Below are positions 34,243 to 36,132 of a DNA stretch of 36,132 bases, in pieces. Both the position numbers and the translations under genes were made by a program. Under the pieces are notes generated by a model, which saw only the letters and a program-made list of their open reading frames with translations, had not been told where the DNA came from and searched no databases. Each line of letters starts with the position of its first letter. The first letter of the stretch is position 1. The stretch covers positions 1-36,132 of the forward strand of contig CANRPJ010000029.1 of the NCBI GenBank assembly GCA_947632485.1, in the 5' to 3' direction. The stretch comes from an uncultured Muribaculaceae bacterium. Lineage in GTDB: Bacteria > Bacteroidota > Bacteroidia > Bacteroidales > Muribaculaceae.

Positions 34243-34435
34243 AGGCAGCCGTTATCAGCGTTACGGTGTCGCCGTCGTTGAGCCAGGTCACCGTCCACAA
34301 TTCCTTTTTCACCAGTTTGCCACCTACGGCAACAGCCGCAGAGGCATTTTTAGCCACCAGCATCTCTACCAGGGCAGCGACATGGAGCCTCTCTTCGGAA
34401 AACTCCCTTACTTCGTTGTTGACTATGAGTTTCAT
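34232..34435 (-). CDS. thiS: sulfur carrier protein ThiS
   Basis: ThiS is the 67-residue ubiquitin-like carrier that donates sulfur to the thiazole. MKLIVNNEVREF opens the fold, and the essential C-terminal Gly-Gly closes it (TLITAAYGG). The ATG at 34435 is preferred because the longer frame needs a TTG at 34441. It is activated by ThiF, which is not in this window. It lies 2 bases after thiD. Confidence 0.95.
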   Translation of the reverse strand: MKLIVNNEVREFSEERLHVAALVEMLVAKNASAAVAVGGKLVKKELWTVTWLNDGDTVTLITAAYGG

Positions 34436-34437
34436 GC

Positions 34438-35250
34438 TCAAATCTCTTTATCGGGCCAGAAGCAGAGAGGACCGGTGCCTCCGCCAAGTGCGTAGGGAGC
34501 GCCACTGCGCAGCGCGTCAGTGACATATCTGATGCCGCCTTTCACGGCTTCTTCAAGTTTCATGCCCTTTGCCAGTCCGCTGGCAATAGCGCTGGAGAGA
34601 GTGCACCCCGTACCGTGAGAATTGCGGGTGCTGATGCGCGCGTGAGTAAATCTTGCGCAGCCTTTATCTGCAGCCAGAATATCAAGGCATTCTGGTGACT
34701 GACCATGGCCTCCTTTGAGGAGCACTGCTCCGCAGCCCCATTCCCTCAGCAGAATTTCAGCATCTTTTTCAGGATCGTCCACTTTCCGTCCAAGAAATAC
34801 CTCAGCTTCAGGAATATTGGGAGTGACCAGCTCACAGAGAGGAAACAGTTCTTTCTTCATTGCTTCGGCCATCTCCCGGCTGTCGGCACTCAGAGAATCA
34901 CCACATGAGGCTACCGCTACCGGGTCGCAAACCACGTGCTCCAGCTTATGCTTCCGGATCTCTTCGGCAACACACTTCACGATCCCGGCATTATGAAGCA
35001 TTCCGAGCTTTACGGCATCTGGTCTCACATCTGCCAGCACGGCCTCTATCTGCTGCCTCACGGCTTCTGCCGGCAATGGCCATATAGCCTCTACGGCTCT
35101 TGTGTTTTGCGCGGTTGCAGCCGTAAGCGCTGTCATGGCATATACCCGCTGAGAGGTGGCTGTCTTTATATCAGCCTGAATTCCTGCTCCTCCAATACTG
35201 TCGGAGGCAGCTATGATCAGCAGGGTGGAATATTTTTTCTCCTTAGCCAT
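34438..35250 (-). CDS. thiD: hydroxymethylpyrimidine/phosphomethylpyrimidine kinase ThiD
   Basis: ThiD phosphorylates HMP and HMP phosphate to HMP pyrophosphate. The 270-residue ribokinase-fold enzyme has LLIIAASDSIGGAGIQADIKT, VVCDPVAVASCGDSL, VTPNIPEAEVFLG, VLLKGGHG and the catalytic RNSHGTGCTLSSAIAS. The ATG at 35250 lies 8 bases inside the plsC end (the plsC stop TAA overlaps the thiD start), so the two are translationally coupled. Confidence 0.95.
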   Translation of the reverse strand: MAKEKKYSTLLIIAASDSIGGAGIQADIKTATSQRVYAMTALTAATAQNTRAVEAIWPLPAEAVRQQIEAVLADVRPDAVKLGMLHNAGIVKCVAEEIRKHKLEHVVCDPVAVASCGDSLSADSREMAEAMKKELFPLCELVTPNIPEAEVFLGRKVDDPEKDAEILLREWGCGAVLLKGGHGQSPECLDILAADKGCARFTHARISTRNSHGTGCTLSSAIASGLAKGMKLEEAVKGGIRYVTDALRSGAPYALGGGTGPLCFWPDKEI

Positions 35251-35980
35251 TGTTTTCCTCCTCTCCTGGAAGCGCCGATGCAATTGCTGACCGACACTGC
35301 TCCATGAGCTGCTTGGTATTGAATCCTTTCGGACCCGGTTCGATTGGCTTGTGGATTGTAAGCGTAATCGTACCCGGCGTCACGTTGTAGGTAGTTCGTG
35401 GCATCGCGCGGAATGAACCGTCGATCGTGATCGGCACTACCGGCATACGGAACTCTGCGGCCAGCATGAAGGCTCCGCGTTTGAAGGGAATCAGATGGCC
35501 GTCCCAGCTTCGGCTACCTTCCGGGAAGATTACCAGCGACATTCCGTGAGCCAGAATCTTCTCGGCATTGTTCATCGTTTCCCTTACGGCATGCAGATTG
35601 CTGTCGTCTACCATGATATGACCGGCATTGCGGCATGCGGCTCCCACAAGGAAGATCTTCTCAAGCTCCTTCTTCATCAGCCATTTGAAGTTATGGTCGA
35701 GATAGCCGTAGATTGACCAGATATCGAAGGCTCCCTGATGGTTGGCTACAAAGACATAGCCTTTTGTGGGATCGAGAAGTTCGCGACCCACTACTTTTAC
35801 TCTCACAAACCAAAGCACGCAGACTGCACGCGACCAAATATGCGGAGGCCAATAGCCCCAGAAGTCGCGGTTGCCAAGAATCGATCCCAAACTTGTGATG
35901 ATAGCCGTTATGGCCGTCAGCACCAGAAGAATCGGTCCGGCTATCAGCCACTGATAGAGAAAAAACAAAGCTTTCAGCAT
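35243..35980 (-). CDS. plsC: 1-acyl-sn-glycerol-3-phosphate acyltransferase, PlsC-type
   Basis: PlsC acylates lysophosphatidic acid to phosphatidic acid in the membrane. The 245-residue protein has one or two N-terminal membrane segments (MLKALFFLYQWLIAGPILLVLTAITAIITSLG) and the acyltransferase motifs NHQGAFDIW (HX4D), KKELEKIFLVGAACRNAG, FPEGSRSWDG and PVVPITIDGS. The ATG at 35980 is preferred over a GTG at 35986. It is the first gene of the thi cluster, an unusual leader for it, and is read from a promoter at 36041-36010. Confidence 0.92.
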   Translation of the reverse strand: MLKALFFLYQWLIAGPILLVLTAITAIITSLGSILGNRDFWGYWPPHIWSRAVCVLWFVRVKVVGRELLDPTKGYVFVANHQGAFDIWSIYGYLDHNFKWLMKKELEKIFLVGAACRNAGHIMVDDSNLHAVRETMNNAEKILAHGMSLVIFPEGSRSWDGHLIPFKRGAFMLAAEFRMPVVPITIDGSFRAMPRTTYNVTPGTITLTIHKPIEPGPKGFNTKQLMEQCRSAIASALPGEEENNG

Positions 35981-36009
35981 TTCCACCGGTGCCCTTCTTT
36001 AGAGCAACG

Positions 36010-36041
36010 CAAAGATACGAAAAAATCCCTGCCCAGCCAAA
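36010..36041 (-). promoter_or_regulatory. promoter of the plsC-thi operon
   Basis: The minus strand has TTTG (36041-36038), 20 bases, then TATCTTTG (36017-36010), matching the Bacteroidetes promoter consensus. It lies 29 bases before the plsC ATG. No TPP riboswitch is visible between it and the gene. Confidence 0.7.
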
Positions 36042-36132
36042 TTCATCGCGGCGAGATAATATTAGAGATAATAATAGGGTGGGGATATAATATTATATGG
36101 ACAGCGACGTTATTTAATGACGAACTAAAAAT

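Noticed and set aside
35981..36132. TPP riboswitch before the plsC-thi operon
   Set aside because: The THI-element core (CUGAGA and ACCUGAUCUG-like segments) is not present on the minus strand in this stretch.

Overview
The window reads as a Bacteroidales chromosome, possibly of the Muribaculaceae type (this family-level guess is inference). Several intergenic regions carry the Bacteroidetes promoter signature, TTTG about 19-20 bases before TAnnTTTG. The housekeeping genes (BamD, omega/Rpb6, KdsC, DUF2520, the thiamin cluster) have Bacteroidetes-style sequences. Genes are packed with short gaps or stop/start overlaps, and nearly everything lies on the minus strand.

Region 1 (1-10,400) is a defence block transcribed leftwards. 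Its order is C5-cytosine methyltransferase M2, a MORC/MutL-like GHKL ATPase fused to a PD-(D/E)XK domain, a Vsr nickase, a 245-base regulatory gap, C5-methyltransferase M1, a McrB-like AAA+ motor, a DUF2357/PD-(D/E)XK McrC-like nuclease, and an SMC/RecF-like ATPase that runs off the window edge. Two m5C methyltransferases with a McrB/McrC-like pair recall the LlaJI and BsuMI restriction systems. The GHKL, Vsr and ATPase genes go beyond that core.

Region 2 (10,400-14,440) is a mobilization module: a hairpin terminator, two decayed accessory genes (one with an in-frame TAA, one with a 1-base frameshift), a MobA-type relaxase, a MobC-like protein, a candidate oriT hairpin, a DUF3408 protein and an excisionase-like HTH protein.

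Region 3 (14,336-16,641) is a plus-strand, AT-rich cassette that starts at an operator-like repeat cluster and ends at a strong hairpin. It encodes a PGN_0703-like PD-(D/E)XK nuclease, a cysteine-rich protein with a possible deaminase motif pair, an unknown protein, and a small fourth gene broken by a TGA.

Region 4 (16,660-22,348) holds a two-TM protein of unknown function, an unknown 315-residue protein, a HigBA-type toxin-antitoxin pair, a tyrosine integrase, a zinc-finger/HTH protein, phased repeats and a terminator. The integrase end abuts the 3' end of mnmE. Regions 1-4 are therefore interpreted as an integrative mobilizable element inserted at mnmE. It has no conjugation machinery in view, and its other end lies outside the window.

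Region 5 (22,349-36,132) is chromosomal core: mnmE, a DAACS symporter, a NUC1 nuclease, kdsC, a DUF2520 protein, an ATP-grasp protein, rpoZ, bamD, then the cluster plsC-thiD-thiS-tenI-like-thiE-thiG-thiC-thiH for the thiamin pyrimidine and thiazole moieties and their coupling. No tRNA, rRNA, CRISPR array or insertion sequence was seen.
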